DNA of 64,000 nt from Shewanella waksmanii ATCC BAA-643 (GCF_000518805.1 NZ_JAEH01000001.1:186001-250000); one strand, 5' to 3'; numbered from the stretch's first letter, positions 1 to 9,210 are shown. The notes: a model not told the origin generated them from the letters alone. Program-made: numbers and translations.

Positions 1-2
1 GC

Positions 3-800
3 TTGATTGATACCCTTAGCCAGCACCCGTTTACTGGTTTTGCCGGCCTCAATACCCTGTTTGTTGGCCTCTGCCACCAGCCCAGTTTCAAAGCCCTTGA
101 TTTTAGCCACCTTAAGGTCACTATTTCCGGCGGCACAGCGCTAACCCAAGCGGCAGCTTCTATGTGGCAGCAAACTACTGGCTGTACCATTAGTGAAGGT
201 TACGGTTTATCTGAAACCTCGCCGGTGGTATCGCTTAATGCCCCTGGGCTGGAGCAGCTGGGTACCATTGGCAAACCGGTTATAGAAACCTCAGTTAAGA
301 TCCTCGATTTAGACGATAACGAAGTGCCAATCGGAGAGATTGGAGAACTGGCTGTCAGCGGACCACAGGTTATGCAAGGTTACTGGAACAAGCCTGAAGA
401 GACCGCCAAAGTGATGACCCAAGACGGCTATTTTAAAACCGGTGATGTGGCACTGGCCACGCCTGATGGCCTACATAAGATTGTCGATCGCAAGAAAGAT
501 ATGATTATTGTTTCAGGCTTTAATGTTTACCCCAATGAAGTCGAAGATATCTTATCTAACCATGATGCGGTATTGGAATGTGCGGTTGTCGGAGTCGACG
601 ATCAACACAGCGGCGAAGCAGTGAAAGCGGTCATTGTACTGAGCGACCCTAATAGCGATGAAGCGACAGCTAAACAGCAAATAGAAGGTTATTGTCGTGA
701 ACAACTTACCGCTTATAAGGTGCCTAAAATCATCGACTTTGTTGCCAGCTTACCCAAGTCGACCGTCGGTAAGATTTTGCGCCGAGAACTAAGAAAGTAG
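3..800 (+). CDS. Long-chain acyl-CoA synthetase (FadD-like), C-terminal part
   Basis: This is the C-terminal 265 residues of an AMP-forming acyl-CoA synthetase; the reading frame is open at the left edge, so the true start lies outside the window. The adenylate-forming signature EGYGLSETSP is present, followed by the hinge-region GYFKTGD and DRKKDMI motifs and a C-terminal PKSTVGKILRREL containing the catalytic lysine typical of the family. The enzyme activates fatty acids with ATP and CoA for beta-oxidation or lipid synthesis at the inner membrane. It resembles FadD more than acetyl-CoA synthetase, but substrate length cannot be read from this fragment. A terminator follows 30 bases downstream. 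Confidence 0.85.
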   Translation: MIDTLSQHPFTGFAGLNTLFVGLCHQPSFKALDFSHLKVTISGGTALTQAAASMWQQTTGCTISEGYGLSETSPVVSLNAPGLEQLGTIGKPVIETSVKILDLDDNEVPIGEIGELAVSGPQVMQGYWNKPEETAKVMTQDGYFKTGDVALATPDGLHKIVDRKKDMIIVSGFNVYPNEVEDILSNHDAVLECAVVGVDDQHSGEAVKAVIVLSDPNSDEATAKQQIEGYCREQLTAYKVPKIIDFVASLPKSTVGKILRRELRK

Positions 801-830
801 TCCTGTGGTCTGGGCTAAATAGCAATAAAA

Positions 831-856
831 AAACAGGGAGCTTTCGCTCCCTGTTT
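831..856. terminator. Bidirectional rho-independent terminator
   Basis: An 11-bp perfect stem (AAACAGGGAGC / GCTCCCTGTTT) closes on a TTTC loop, with an A-run on the left and T-rich sequence on the right. It sits between the convergent acyl-CoA synthetase and lipocalin genes, so it can serve both. Confidence 0.85.
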
Positions 857-860
857 CATG

Positions 861-1379
861 TTAGTTGTTGCGGCTTTGATCGACCCAGATGATCTGCTCG
901 CTGGCAAAGCCCATCTGCTTGGCTTGCTGACTAAAGCGCGCCATTAATGCCTCGTCCACTGTGGGAGTTCGCGACAAAAACCACAGATAGTCGCGGCTAT
1001 AGCTGGTAATAAATGCGTACTGATACTCGGCATCGAGTTCATACACCACATAGGCACCGTAGAAAGGACCAAAAAAAGACACTTTCAAGTGGCCCACATC
1101 GGTGCCGTCAACAAAATAGGCTTTACCTTGGGCATCGTCCCATTGCTGCTCGGCATCAATGAAGCCGCGATTAAGCACCTTAACACCGCCATCTTCACGC
1201 ATGGAATAGGTCGCAGTTACCGCCGACATTCCGCGCTCAAAACTATGATCTAGCCTAGCAACTTCATACCAAGTGCCTAAATATTTTGGCAACTCAAAGT
1301 TATCTACTGGGGTAATATCGTCGGGTAAACTGGTACACCCCGACAATAACAACATGATGATACCTATCCACTTTGCCAT
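861..1379 (-). CDS. blc: Outer membrane lipocalin lipoprotein (Blc family)
   Basis: A 172-residue lipocalin. The N-terminus is a lipoprotein signal with lipobox LLSGC (Cys15), pointing to a membrane-anchored protein. The lipocalin signature GTWYEVARLDHSFERG lies at about residues 36-51, and the later YVVYELDAEYQYAFI and YLWFLSRTP blocks match the Blc/apolipoprotein D-like group. Blc proteins bind lysophospholipids or fatty acids and are linked to envelope stress and membrane repair in enterobacteria; that role is inferred here. The gene is transcribed toward the shared terminator and has no obvious operon partner. Confidence 0.88.
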   Translation of the reverse strand: MAKWIGIIMLLLSGCTSLPDDITPVDNFELPKYLGTWYEVARLDHSFERGMSAVTATYSMREDGGVKVLNRGFIDAEQQWDDAQGKAYFVDGTDVGHLKVSFFGPFYGAYVVYELDAEYQYAFITSYSRDYLWFLSRTPTVDEALMARFSQQAKQMGFASEQIIWVDQSRNN

Positions 1380-1468
1380 GATGGCTTCCTCAACTGAGCT
1401 TAATGACTGCTTAATTGTACGTGCTATGCCAACAAAAGGTTCATTATTTTAGTGAGCTAAATCAACTA

Positions 1469-3382
1469 TTAGGACACATTTTTCTCTGCTAAATCGTCAG
1501 CGGGCTTATTGGCAAGCTGGTCACCATCGTCGGTTAATAGCTGTAGACTGGCGAACTCACGATACAGACTGCTACTTTGCATTAACTCTTGGTGCGTGCC
1601 GCTGGCAACGAGCTGGCCTTTATCCATAACTAGAATCCGATCGGCATTAATGACCGTTGCTAAGCGATGCGCAATAATTAAGGTGGTCTTGCCAACCATT
1701 AATGTATCAAGCGCCTGTTTTACCTTTAACTCGCTAACGGCATCAAGTGCGCTGGTTGCTTCATCAAGTAACAAGATAGGACGGTCAGCCAAAATGGCCC
1801 GAGCAATCGCAATACGCTGCTTTTGACCACCGGATAAACGCACGCCTCGCTCGCCGAGATAGGTCTGATAGCCGTCACTGAATTCAGTAATAAACTCATC
1901 CGCTCTTGCTGCAACACAAGCCTGTTTAACCTGCTCTTCACTCGCATCTAAGCGGCCATAGCGTACGTTCTCTAACACACTGGTCGCAAAAATAACTGAC
2001 TCTTGCGGCACCAAAGCATATTGCTGGCGCAGCGTTTGCGGGCACAAGGTGGCGATATCAATGCCATCTAACGCTATGTGGCCACTGTCCAACACGTAAA
2101 AACGCTGCAGTAACTCAAACAATGTACTTTTGCCTGCGCCGCTGGCACCCACTAATGCCACTCGCTCGCCAGGTGTAATATGCAAGCTCAAATCATGGAT
2201 AACACGACTTGGTGGGCGTCCTTGGTCGGCACTCCCCTCAAGGGCATGCTGCATATTGTTGTAGCTAAAGTTAATCTGCTGCACTTGTAGCTCGCCGCGT
2301 ACTTTGGCGGGTAGCGCTGCCGGCTGGGCAACAACAGGAATATCAATAGGTGTTTCAACAAGTTCTATCAATCGTTCCGTGGCACCTGCCGCGCGTTGAA
2401 TTTCACCAATCACTTCACTAATGGTGGCTACAGAGCCGGCTACCATTACCGCATAAAACATAAATGCAGACAGCTCACCGCCACTAATATTGCCACTCAT
2501 CACATCATGGGCGCCGACCCAAGTGACCAATGCAATGGCAAGTATGCTTAAAAACATCACCAATGCGATAAGGATAGAGCGGTATTTAATCCGTCCACTG
2601 GCCGCTGACATGATAGCTTCTATACGGTCGTTAAATAACTCGCGATCTTTATCCTCATGAGAATAAGCCTGCACGGTGTGAATTTCATGCAATGTTTCAT
2701 CAACATAGGCGCCTAAGTCACCCATTTTATCTTGGCTTTTACGGGATAGATCTCGCACCTTGCGACCAAAGAAAAAGATAGGCCCTAACACCATAGGCAC
2801 AGCTAAAAGCACCAGTCCCGTCATCTTTAAACTGGTAAATGCCATCATGGTGATGCCACCAATCACGGTAACACTGGCACGCAAAGCCATCGATAAACTT
2901 TGCCCCACCACCGATTGCAGCAAAGTCGAGTCGGCTGTAAAGCGTGAAATCACTTCACCTGTTCGCAACTTGGCATAAAACCCCGGCGATAATTTCAATA
3001 AGTGATCGTAGACTTGCAAACGGATATCGGCACTGACACGCTCGCCAAGCCAAGTCATCAAATAAAAACGACAAAAAATGGCCGAACTACTCAATGCGGT
3101 AATCGCGATGACCAGTAAAATAATCTCATTGAGCCTAGCGCCGTTGTCAGCCAAGAAGCCTTCATCGACCATTAGCCGTACACCTTGACCCAGCGACAAC
3201 CATGCCAAAGAGCCAATAAATAAAAACACAATCGCAGCCACTACGCGCCAGCGATAAGGCCTTAGAAATGCACCAATCCATGGTAAAATAGCGCGCTGTT
3301 TCGCGCTTGGAGAAGAATGGATTTTGTCTGCTGTTGCCGCTTTATCCGCTAACGGCTGTGCAGAGGCTGTAGAATCACTCAA
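1469..3382 (-). CDS. ABC exporter half-transporter (MsbA/ABCB type)
   Basis: A 637-residue fusion of a six-helix ABC transporter membrane domain (about residues 35-330) and an ATPase domain. The ATPase shows Walker A GASGAGKS, signature LSGGQ, Walker B ILLLDEATSALD and a switch-histidine region IIAHRLAT, all intact. Such half-transporters act as homodimers or heterodimers and export lipids, drugs or peptides; the substrate cannot be told. A short low-homology insert (about residues 377-390) lies just before the nucleotide-binding core. The start is a TTG preceded by AAGGA. It stands alone, downstream of the haem locus and in the same direction as hutZ, but separated from it by a terminator. 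Confidence 0.85.
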   Translation of the reverse strand: MSDSTASAQPLADKAATADKIHSSPSAKQRAILPWIGAFLRPYRWRVVAAIVFLFIGSLAWLSLGQGVRLMVDEGFLADNGARLNEIILLVIAITALSSSAIFCRFYLMTWLGERVSADIRLQVYDHLLKLSPGFYAKLRTGEVISRFTADSTLLQSVVGQSLSMALRASVTVIGGITMMAFTSLKMTGLVLLAVPMVLGPIFFFGRKVRDLSRKSQDKMGDLGAYVDETLHEIHTVQAYSHEDKDRELFNDRIEAIMSAASGRIKYRSILIALVMFLSILAIALVTWVGAHDVMSGNISGGELSAFMFYAVMVAGSVATISEVIGEIQRAAGATERLIELVETPIDIPVVAQPAALPAKVRGELQVQQINFSYNNMQHALEGSADQGRPPSRVIHDLSLHITPGERVALVGASGAGKSTLFELLQRFYVLDSGHIALDGIDIATLCPQTLRQQYALVPQESVIFATSVLENVRYGRLDASEEQVKQACVAARADEFITEFSDGYQTYLGERGVRLSGGQKQRIAIARAILADRPILLLDEATSALDAVSELKVKQALDTLMVGKTTLIIAHRLATVINADRILVMDKGQLVASGTHQELMQSSSLYREFASLQLLTDDGDQLANKPADDLAEKNVS

Positions 3383-3435
3383 AGTTATTCCTTAAAGATA
3401 GAATCGAGATCTATACCCGTTATAAGCACTAGAAT

Positions 3436-3458
3436 AACAAAACCCGCACAAGGGCGGG
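3436..3458 (-). terminator. Terminator after hugA-hutX-hutZ
   Basis: On the minus strand a 5-bp GC stem (CCCGC / GCGGG, loop CCTTGT) is followed at once by TTTTGTTATT. It lies about 100 bases beyond the hutZ stop codon, where the leftward haem operon should end. The stem is short, so the call is moderate. Confidence 0.55.
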
Positions 3459-3558
3459 CATTGTTTATGTCGCAATAATTTGTATAGAAATATGTGCGGG
3501 GTTTCACCCTATTGTCGTTAGTTTAAATAAACTCGCTAACGCACCTTAGGCTAGTGCG

Positions 3559-4107
3559 TTAATTGGCCACATCTGCAAGTTCAGATTTTGGTGTGCCATG
3601 ATGCCCATCGCGCTTCCAATCCACGTCCAATAGTTCGTTACCTGATAGACTAAAGGCTTGGCCAAACCCTTTCACATAAAGCCCATGGTGCGGTGACAAC
3701 TTGAACAAATTGAAGTCTTTTAAGGTGGATAAATTGTCTATCATCGCGCCGAAACGCTGAGCCAATAAATCAACGCCTTTGCTAAAGGTTTCACTATTGC
3801 GATCAACCAAATGTGCAGTTGCATCAAAGGTCAATCGCTTGCGAGCAAATACACTTTTAGCGCTAGCTTCATCTTCAACTAGCATCACCGACACCTTGTC
3901 AGATACTTTCAAATTTGTTCCATGACGAGCCAGCTCACTGACTAAAATATAAAAACCATCATCAGCAACAGCAAACGGCGCATAGCTGGCATTAGGCACA
4001 CCTTCCGCATCTTGGGTGGCCAGTTGCAGTGAGTGGCGCTCCTGCTTGAACGCTTCAATTTCTGGCAGTAATTTATCTCGCAGGCGCTGCTCTTTTTCCG
4101 TAGTCAT
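3559..4107 (-). CDS. hutZ: HugZ/HutZ-family haem-degrading enzyme
   Basis: A 182-residue protein with the split-barrel pyridoxamine-phosphate-oxidase-like fold of HutZ/HugZ, which bind haem in the cytosol and open the porphyrin ring to release iron. The C-terminal segment SPHHGLYVKGFGQAF corresponds to the conserved His and GFG region that supplies the haem ligand in HutZ. The start chosen is the ATG at 4107, with GAGG eight bases upstream; a GTG nine codons earlier has no comparable ribosome site. It lies 35 bases after hutX in the hugA-hutX-hutZ unit, as expected for a haem-use operon. Confidence 0.9.
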   Translation of the reverse strand: MTTEKEQRLRDKLLPEIEAFKQERHSLQLATQDAEGVPNASYAPFAVADDGFYILVSELARHGTNLKVSDKVSVMLVEDEASAKSVFARKRLTFDATAHLVDRNSETFSKGVDLLAQRFGAMIDNLSTLKDFNLFKLSPHHGLYVKGFGQAFSLSGNELLDVDWKRDGHHGTPKSELADVAN

Positions 4108-4142
4108 GTTGTTATCCTCGTTAATATTGCTCACACAGTAAT

Positions 4143-4652
4143 TTAAGCGGCTAGGCTTGCCGATTGGCGCAACGCCGCAAAACGTTCTACTTGCTCTGGT
4201 AGCAGCTGACGTTTTTTATCTCTGCCTAGGTAAACCTTAAATACCACTTCACCTTGTGCGCCAAAGAAGTTAATAGAGTGACTCTCTGTGCCTCTAAAAG
4301 GCTTGCTTATCAGCGCGATGGCACTGATGTCATCTAGTTTCAAGTGACCATGAAGACCGTCACCCTTGGTGATTAGGTTGTAGTAACCATGGGCATACTT
4401 GCCTTTTGGAAACGCGCCTTTAAATTCAAAAATGCTGCCTGAAGCAGACACAATAGTGGTCATGGTGCCCCACTGAGGAAGGTCTGCTAACAAGGCATCT
4501 TTTTCGCTTAAAGGCAGCAGAGCAACCTGCTCTGTCGGCAGTGCGGACACCACTGCAAATTCACTCACATTAAGCTCTGTGGCAATTTGCGCTGGCATAG
4601 CCGCTGGGTTATTGGTGATGTATTGCTGAATTTGTGCAACGGTTACAGACAT
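4143..4652 (-). CDS. hutX: Haem utilisation cytosolic carrier HutX
   Basis: A 169-residue HutX/HuvX protein. In Vibrio, HutX is a cytosolic haem carrier that passes haem to HutZ; the same pairing is present here with hutX directly before hutZ. Recognisable blocks are the winged-helix-like N-terminus (IQQYITNNPAAMPAQIATELNVSE) split over a predicted helix pair, and the central FKGAFPKGKYAHGYYNL and INFFGAQGEVVFKVYLGRD strands. The start is the ATG at 4652, preceded by GGAGATATTCC; a longer frame to 4679 lacks a ribosome site. Transcription is presumably from the Fur-controlled hugA promoter, through the 133-base gap after hugA. Confidence 0.9.
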   Translation of the reverse strand: MSVTVAQIQQYITNNPAAMPAQIATELNVSEFAVVSALPTEQVALLPLSEKDALLADLPQWGTMTTIVSASGSIFEFKGAFPKGKYAHGYYNLITKGDGLHGHLKLDDISAIALISKPFRGTESHSINFFGAQGEVVFKVYLGRDKKRQLLPEQVERFAALRQSASLAA

Positions 4653-4714
4653 GGAATATCTCCAAAATAGTAATAGCATCAGCCTAAAAAGACTGACTGC
4701 TTAACAATGACTTA

Positions 4715-4747
4715 GAGGTTTTCCAGCAAACATGCCAAGAAAACCTC
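4715..4747. other. Inverted repeat between hugA and hutX
   Basis: GAGGTTTTC and GAAAACCTC form a 9-bp perfect stem with a 15-base loop in the hugA-hutX gap. It could be a weak attenuator or RNA-processing/stability hairpin that makes hugA more abundant than hutXZ; there is no clear T-run, so terminator function is unproven. Confidence 0.5.
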
Positions 4748-4785
4748 CAATGTTATTCACTCACTAAGCGGCCAAACTGGCTGAC

Positions 4786-6837
4786 TTAGAAGTTATAGCG
4801 CGCCGACAATTTGTAGTTCCTGCCTTGCTCATACAAGGTTTGCCACGCTTGGCGATATTCCTCATCACCGATGTTTTCTATTGCAAAATCTACTCTTAAG
4901 CCTTCAAATGTCCCCACTGCTGGTTCCCAAGCTACGTAGACATCCCACAATTTGTAAGCGTCATACTGATTGAGGTTTTCTTCAGGTAGCTGGTCTTGCT
5001 CAGCCACATAGGTAAAGCGAGTACCCACTTTGACATCACCTTCCATCAAGCCTTGAGATAGATCGATGGCAAGCTTTTTAGCTGGGATATTAGACAGGTA
5101 CTCATCACTAGCCTTATCTTTACCTTCGGTTTGACCGTAGTTTAGGTTGACGCGAGTTTGTTCAAAGCGATAACGAGTTGAAAACTCAAAACCAGTCAAC
5201 TGCGCTTCATCAACATTGTCCCACGAGGTGGTTTGTTCAAGGCCTGGAATGCCCATTAGCGGGTTAGATACAGACTGTTCAATGAAGTCGTCAACATCGT
5301 TTCTAAACACACTCAAGGTCATCGCCAGCTCATCATCACCCGCTAACTTCGTAAAACGAAAATCTGCTTTGATCTCTTTGTTCTGCGCTTTTTCAGCTTG
5401 CAGATCAGGGTTGATTTCAAAGGTGTTGCATAAGCCGTCTGGCAAGAACCCTGGAATGGAAGGAATACAATAGTGAGTACCCGTAGAGTACATCTCTTCA
5501 ATACTCGGCGCTCTGAAGGCTTCATCATAGCGCGCACTTAAGGTTAACCATTGGGTGGTCTTCCAAGTTAAGCCCACAGAAGGTGATAAGGCATTGTCAT
5601 CACTAGACGCGTTTAGGTTGTTGTTCTGATTTTCAAAGGCATCGTAACGCACAGCAGCATCAACAGCCCAGCTGTCAGATAGGGCGATATCGGCACGGGT
5701 GAATGCACCCCATACTGTGGTTTCACCATCTAGACTGTCTGGGCGCTCTCCGGCTTGACCACTGTCATCCCGGACTGTTTTTATGGTGTCTTGGTAACCA
5801 TCAACACCATAGGTCAGCTTTGTCATACCAAAATCAGAGCTATTGTTAAGGCTAAAACCTAATGTTTCGTACTTAGTGCTATCAAATTGATTTTTGGTGA
5901 CACGGTCTTCATCGTAATCTGTGCCATTCCAATAGAGTGTCGCGTTGAGATCTAAGTATGCATTGTCAGTAGGGTTGATGCTGTAGTCTAAAGTGACATT
6001 GGTGTCTGTCGTCATACGACGTACCAGTGGCACCGAGCTACCGACTTCAGTTGCCGGGTTGCTTGGCACAAGCTCGTTGATATCTGAAAAGCGTGCAGAA
6101 AGTTGCAAGCGCTGATCATCACTTGGCTCCCAGCCTAACTTCGCCAAACCACTACTGCCACGAGAAGCACTGTTTTCAAGGGTTTGGTCATTACCTATTT
6201 TGATATCATTGCTATCGTAGTAGCTACCGTTTATGAGCCAATCGATACTGCCCTCACCGACTTGGTCGGTTAAGCCATAGATGGCGCCACCGGTTTTTAA
6301 CCGGTCGCCATTGGATTCAAAACCTTGCTTTAAGTAACCACCAAAAGTGTCATCTTGCTCTAGGAAATCCTGAGCCGACTTGGTGTTTTGCGCCACCACG
6401 CCACCAATAGCACCACTGCCCCACAAGCTACTGGCAGGGCCACGTACTACTTCAACAGAGCTGAGTAACTCCGGATCCATAAAATAAGTGCCGCGATGGC
6501 CTGAGTTGGTGTTTTGTCTAGCACCATCAATAGTTTGTAATACCCGCTGACCACCTAAGCCACGAATTTCAACCCCTTGCGACGACGCACGAGGGCCGTT
6601 AGTCACGTTGACATTAGCTTCGTTTTTCAAAGCTTGAGCAACCGATGCGGGTTGAGACTCTTGTAGCTGCTCTTCGGTCACAACAGCCACACTGCGGCTA
6701 GTTTCAGAAGTTTTTTCAGTGACTCGGGTTGCCGTCACAAGTACTTGGTCAAATTCAGTGACTGTTGTGGTTTGCTCAGCAACTGCGCTCGCGCTTATTG
6801 CCATTGCAATGGCGACAACTATCGGCTTCTTGGTCAT
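4786..6837 (-). CDS. hugA: TonB-dependent haem receptor HugA
   Basis: A 683-residue outer-membrane receptor. Residues 1-20 form a signal peptide (MTKKPIVVAIAMAISASAVA). A plug domain follows, with VRGPASSLWGSGAIGG and VEIRGLGGQRV, then a beta-barrel ending in the terminal aromatic ARYNF typical of porin-fold proteins. The haem-receptor FRAP and NPDL boxes are both present (EAFRAPSIEEM and FEINPDLQAEK), with a histidine (GTHYC) between them, as in HemR/HmuR-type receptors. It imports haem using TonB energy and heads a leftward operon with hutX and hutZ. A near-consensus Fur box lies about 130 bases upstream in the divergent region shared with tonB, so iron repression is expected. Confidence 0.93.
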   Translation of the reverse strand: MTKKPIVVAIAMAISASAVAEQTTTVTEFDQVLVTATRVTEKTSETSRSVAVVTEEQLQESQPASVAQALKNEANVNVTNGPRASSQGVEIRGLGGQRVLQTIDGARQNTNSGHRGTYFMDPELLSSVEVVRGPASSLWGSGAIGGVVAQNTKSAQDFLEQDDTFGGYLKQGFESNGDRLKTGGAIYGLTDQVGEGSIDWLINGSYYDSNDIKIGNDQTLENSASRGSSGLAKLGWEPSDDQRLQLSARFSDINELVPSNPATEVGSSVPLVRRMTTDTNVTLDYSINPTDNAYLDLNATLYWNGTDYDEDRVTKNQFDSTKYETLGFSLNNSSDFGMTKLTYGVDGYQDTIKTVRDDSGQAGERPDSLDGETTVWGAFTRADIALSDSWAVDAAVRYDAFENQNNNLNASSDDNALSPSVGLTWKTTQWLTLSARYDEAFRAPSIEEMYSTGTHYCIPSIPGFLPDGLCNTFEINPDLQAEKAQNKEIKADFRFTKLAGDDELAMTLSVFRNDVDDFIEQSVSNPLMGIPGLEQTTSWDNVDEAQLTGFEFSTRYRFEQTRVNLNYGQTEGKDKASDEYLSNIPAKKLAIDLSQGLMEGDVKVGTRFTYVAEQDQLPEENLNQYDAYKLWDVYVAWEPAVGTFEGLRVDFAIENIGDEEYRQAWQTLYEQGRNYKLSARYNF

Positions 6838-6963
6838 GTTTCAATCCTCAAATGGTCAAAAAGGGGTAGCTTACGTCGACTCATTTAGTCCATTAAGCGT
6901 GAAGATTCGGCACCCGTTATCATTATTTCCGGCACTTTACCTGAGAACAAAATATAGATCAAA

Positions 6964-6978
6964 TGAAAATCATTATCA
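6964..6978. promoter_or_regulatory. Fur box between hugA and tonB
   Basis: TGAAAATCATTATCA matches the 7-1-7 Fur consensus TGATAATNATTATCA at 14 of 15 positions. It is placed in the 284-base divergent region and can repress both the hugA operon (left) and the tonB-exbBD-hmuTUV operon (right). A looser AT-rich similar stretch (GTTATCATTATTT) lies near 6916. Confidence 0.85.
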
Positions 6979-7121
6979 TTTGCGATCTCATTTCTATTCG
7001 TATAGTCTAGCGGTACTTAATGTTAAAACAGCCATTGGATGATGGATTGGATTGATTATTAACATACTGAATTTAAGGACTAAAATTTGGTTTGTTGTGA
7101 CTTTAGCTAAGATAGTTGCTC

Positions 7122-7868
7122 ATGACTCCTAAACGATATTTTGCTTTTGGTTGTATCACTGTCCTGTTGCAAGGAGTGGTACTTGCGTCACAAAATAGTG
7201 AGCCCGACCTCACCTTAAGTGCAGGCAGCGCAATGGGAATGCAAACTGTCAATGTCTCTATTGCAATGCGCGCAAGCCAAGCTACTGCGGCAACACCTTC
7301 GCAGCCAGCAGTGACTGACGACCAAGCTGTAAAACAATCAACCTCCCCAATAGAAAAACCGAGCAAACCCCAGGCTGTTGAAAAAGCCAAACAAGCTAAG
7401 CCAGTAGCAGAAAAGCCGCCAGTTAAGAAACCTGAAGTCCCCAAAACAGAGCCAACTGAAGCCAAACCACAACAGACTCAAGTGGCTAAAAACAAGCCAG
7501 AACCAGACACAATGGTTGAAAGCCAAGCCGATACTGAACCGGCTCACGAACAGAATCAAAGTGAGGCTAAACAAGGCGTGTCGCAACAACACGTGGTCAT
7601 TGAGCAGCCCACCTTTGCTGCGCCACCAGCCCAACCTCATTATCCCAAAAAAGCACGTAAGCGCGGATTACAGGGTACGGCCACCATTGAGGTGATGTTC
7701 AACCAACTCGGCGAACAACTCTCACTTGAACTAGTAGATAGTTCTGGATATCGATTGTTAGACAAGGCGGCGTTAGCTGCGGTAAAGCAATGGCAATTTG
7801 CCGCCCCTTCTCCACAAACAGCTTTAGCCTACACGGTCAGAGTACCAATTAAATTTGCCCTTAATTAG
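7122..7868 (+). CDS. tonB: TonB energy transducer
   Basis: A 248-residue TonB. An N-terminal membrane anchor (about residues 6-23) is followed by a long Pro/Lys/Glu-rich spacer (about 60-150) that spans the periplasm, and a C-terminal domain beginning with QPHYPKKARKRGLQGTATIE, the YP motif of TonB. The C-terminal domain ends with VRVPIKFALN. The anchor lacks an obvious SxxxH motif seen in Escherichia coli TonB, which is worth noting for ExbB-ExbD coupling. The ATG at 7122 is preferred to an in-frame TTG two codons earlier. It opens the rightward haem transport operon and is likely Fur-controlled. Confidence 0.9.
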   Translation: MTPKRYFAFGCITVLLQGVVLASQNSEPDLTLSAGSAMGMQTVNVSIAMRASQATAATPSQPAVTDDQAVKQSTSPIEKPSKPQAVEKAKQAKPVAEKPPVKKPEVPKTEPTEAKPQQTQVAKNKPEPDTMVESQADTEPAHEQNQSEAKQGVSQQHVVIEQPTFAAPPAQPHYPKKARKRGLQGTATIEVMFNQLGEQLSLELVDSSGYRLLDKAALAAVKQWQFAAPSPQTALAYTVRVPIKFALN

Positions 7869-7999
7869 CCAAGTGGCGCAAACGCTATTACCTAACTCGG
7901 AGTTAGGCTGCATCAAATAGTGATGCCAAACAGTTTAGGGATAACCACACCCAATTTGATTTACCAAGGCGATGACCTTCATCGCAAAGGATAGAAAAT

Positions 8000-8752
8000 A
8001 TGTCGCAACCACTATATCAACAATGGTCAGAGCAACTGGGCTACCTAAGCTGGCCACTGTTTATCTGTGCTTTCATTACGCTATTAATCACTTTAGAACG
8101 TTTAGCACTAGTGCTATTTGAACTTCCCAAACGAGACAAATGGTTGGCGCAATTGCGTGCCCAGGCACGTTCGGCAACCGCAGAAGAACAGCAACAGTTA
8201 ATGACCAATATCAGCAAAGGTCGCAGCATGTTGGCTCAAGGTACCGCGCTACTGCTGAGTCATAGCGATCAACCTCGTGCCATGCGTGAGGAGATCGTTA
8301 GCTTATGGTTAGTCAGACAAAAAGGCCACTTGCTATCAGGGTTAAAGATCCTGCAGATTATTGGGGTTGTCACACCACTACTGGGTTTACTCGGTACGGT
8401 ACTTGGTCTGATTGAAATGTTTGGTGAGCTAGGTGTATCAGATGGCCCAGTCACCCCGGCTCAACTCGCTTCAGGCTTAGGTCTGGCGATGAATACGACT
8501 GCGGCAGGCCTAATTATTGCGGTTCCAGCCATCACCTTAGCTCATCTATTTACCCTTTGGGCGGAACGACGCTGTGAGAAGTTGGCCCATGCGCTTAATT
8601 TGCTTAATTTGTGGCTTGATGGTTTTGACGGCGCACTGAGTATCGGTCGTGATACTACCGCTCAAATTTGCTCAAAAGCCGCAACCTGTGAGCAAGCCCA
8701 GTGCTGCAGTTCTCGTTCCGCCAGCGGCCAAACCTTGGCAGGGCAAGCCTAA
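8000..8752 (+). CDS. exbB: Biopolymer transport protein ExbB
   Basis: A 250-residue MotA/TolQ/ExbB proton-channel protein. It has a first membrane segment (about residues 15-37), a cytosolic region with the ILQIIGVVTPLLGLLGTVLGLIEMF-type second segment (around 115-140, split here by its GLLGTV core), and a third segment with TTAAGLIIAVPAI. With ExbD it powers TonB by the proton gradient. The C-terminal cytosolic tail carries four cysteines within about 14 residues (CSKAATC then QCC), unusual for ExbB. The stop codon overlaps the exbD start in TAATG, implying translational coupling. Confidence 0.9.
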   Translation: MSQPLYQQWSEQLGYLSWPLFICAFITLLITLERLALVLFELPKRDKWLAQLRAQARSATAEEQQQLMTNISKGRSMLAQGTALLLSHSDQPRAMREEIVSLWLVRQKGHLLSGLKILQIIGVVTPLLGLLGTVLGLIEMFGELGVSDGPVTPAQLASGLGLAMNTTAAGLIIAVPAITLAHLFTLWAERRCEKLAHALNLLNLWLDGFDGALSIGRDTTAQICSKAATCEQAQCCSSRSASGQTLAGQA

Positions 8753-9165
8753 TGATTAGCGCTAATACCGACAAGTCCTCAACCTCTTTGGGCATCGACC
8801 TCACCCCCTTAATCGATATCATTTTTATCGTGTTAGTGTTCTTACTACTGACGGCTAATACCCAGCTGCTGACGCTGCCTGTTGAGGTTCCCACAGAAGC
8901 AGACTCTGAGCTCAGTGCGCTTTCACAAGATAAGCATATCGCTATCAATATCTTAGTGGAGCAACCCCATTGGGCAATTGATGGCCAACAATTTAACAGT
9001 TTTGATGATTTTGAAGCGGAGTTTATTAAGGCTTTTGACGCGCAGCCAGACATTAAAGTAGTGGTAGCCGCTGACAAATCCGCCCCCGTACAGCCACTGA
9101 TGAATGTGTTGGCACTATTGCAACGCCAGCAAATCAGCGACACCCAAATTTTAATGGAACCTTAG
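8752..9165 (+). CDS. exbD: Biopolymer transport protein ExbD
   Basis: A 137-residue ExbD/TolR-family protein. The single N-terminal membrane helix contains the essential aspartate in DLTPLIDIIFIVLVFLLLT, and the periplasmic domain follows with VVVAADKSAPVQPLMNV, the usual conserved strand-helix. It pairs with ExbB and TonB in the inner membrane. The start ATG shares an A with the exbB stop codon (TAATG), and hmuT follows 45 bases after its stop, so the genes are one operon. Confidence 0.92.
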   Translation: MISANTDKSSTSLGIDLTPLIDIIFIVLVFLLLTANTQLLTLPVEVPTEADSELSALSQDKHIAINILVEQPHWAIDGQQFNSFDDFEAEFIKAFDAQPDIKVVVAADKSAPVQPLMNVLALLQRQQISDTQILMEP

Positions 9166-9210
9166 GCTAAGCACTAAGTGACCGACATCGACTTATTTTT
9201 GGAGAACCCT

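Noticed and set aside
4653..4679. Longer N-terminus for HutX
   Set aside because: The GGAGATATTCC ribosome site lies inside the extension, directly before ATG 4652.
7338..7640. Aromatic-rich frame antisense to tonB
   Set aside because: It mirrors the Pro/Lys-rich spacer of tonB on the opposite strand; no start site or family match.
8655..9143. Long minus-strand frame opposite exbD
   Set aside because: ExbD is a clear family member on the plus strand with overlap to exbB; the minus frame is Ser/Cys-rich shadow sequence.
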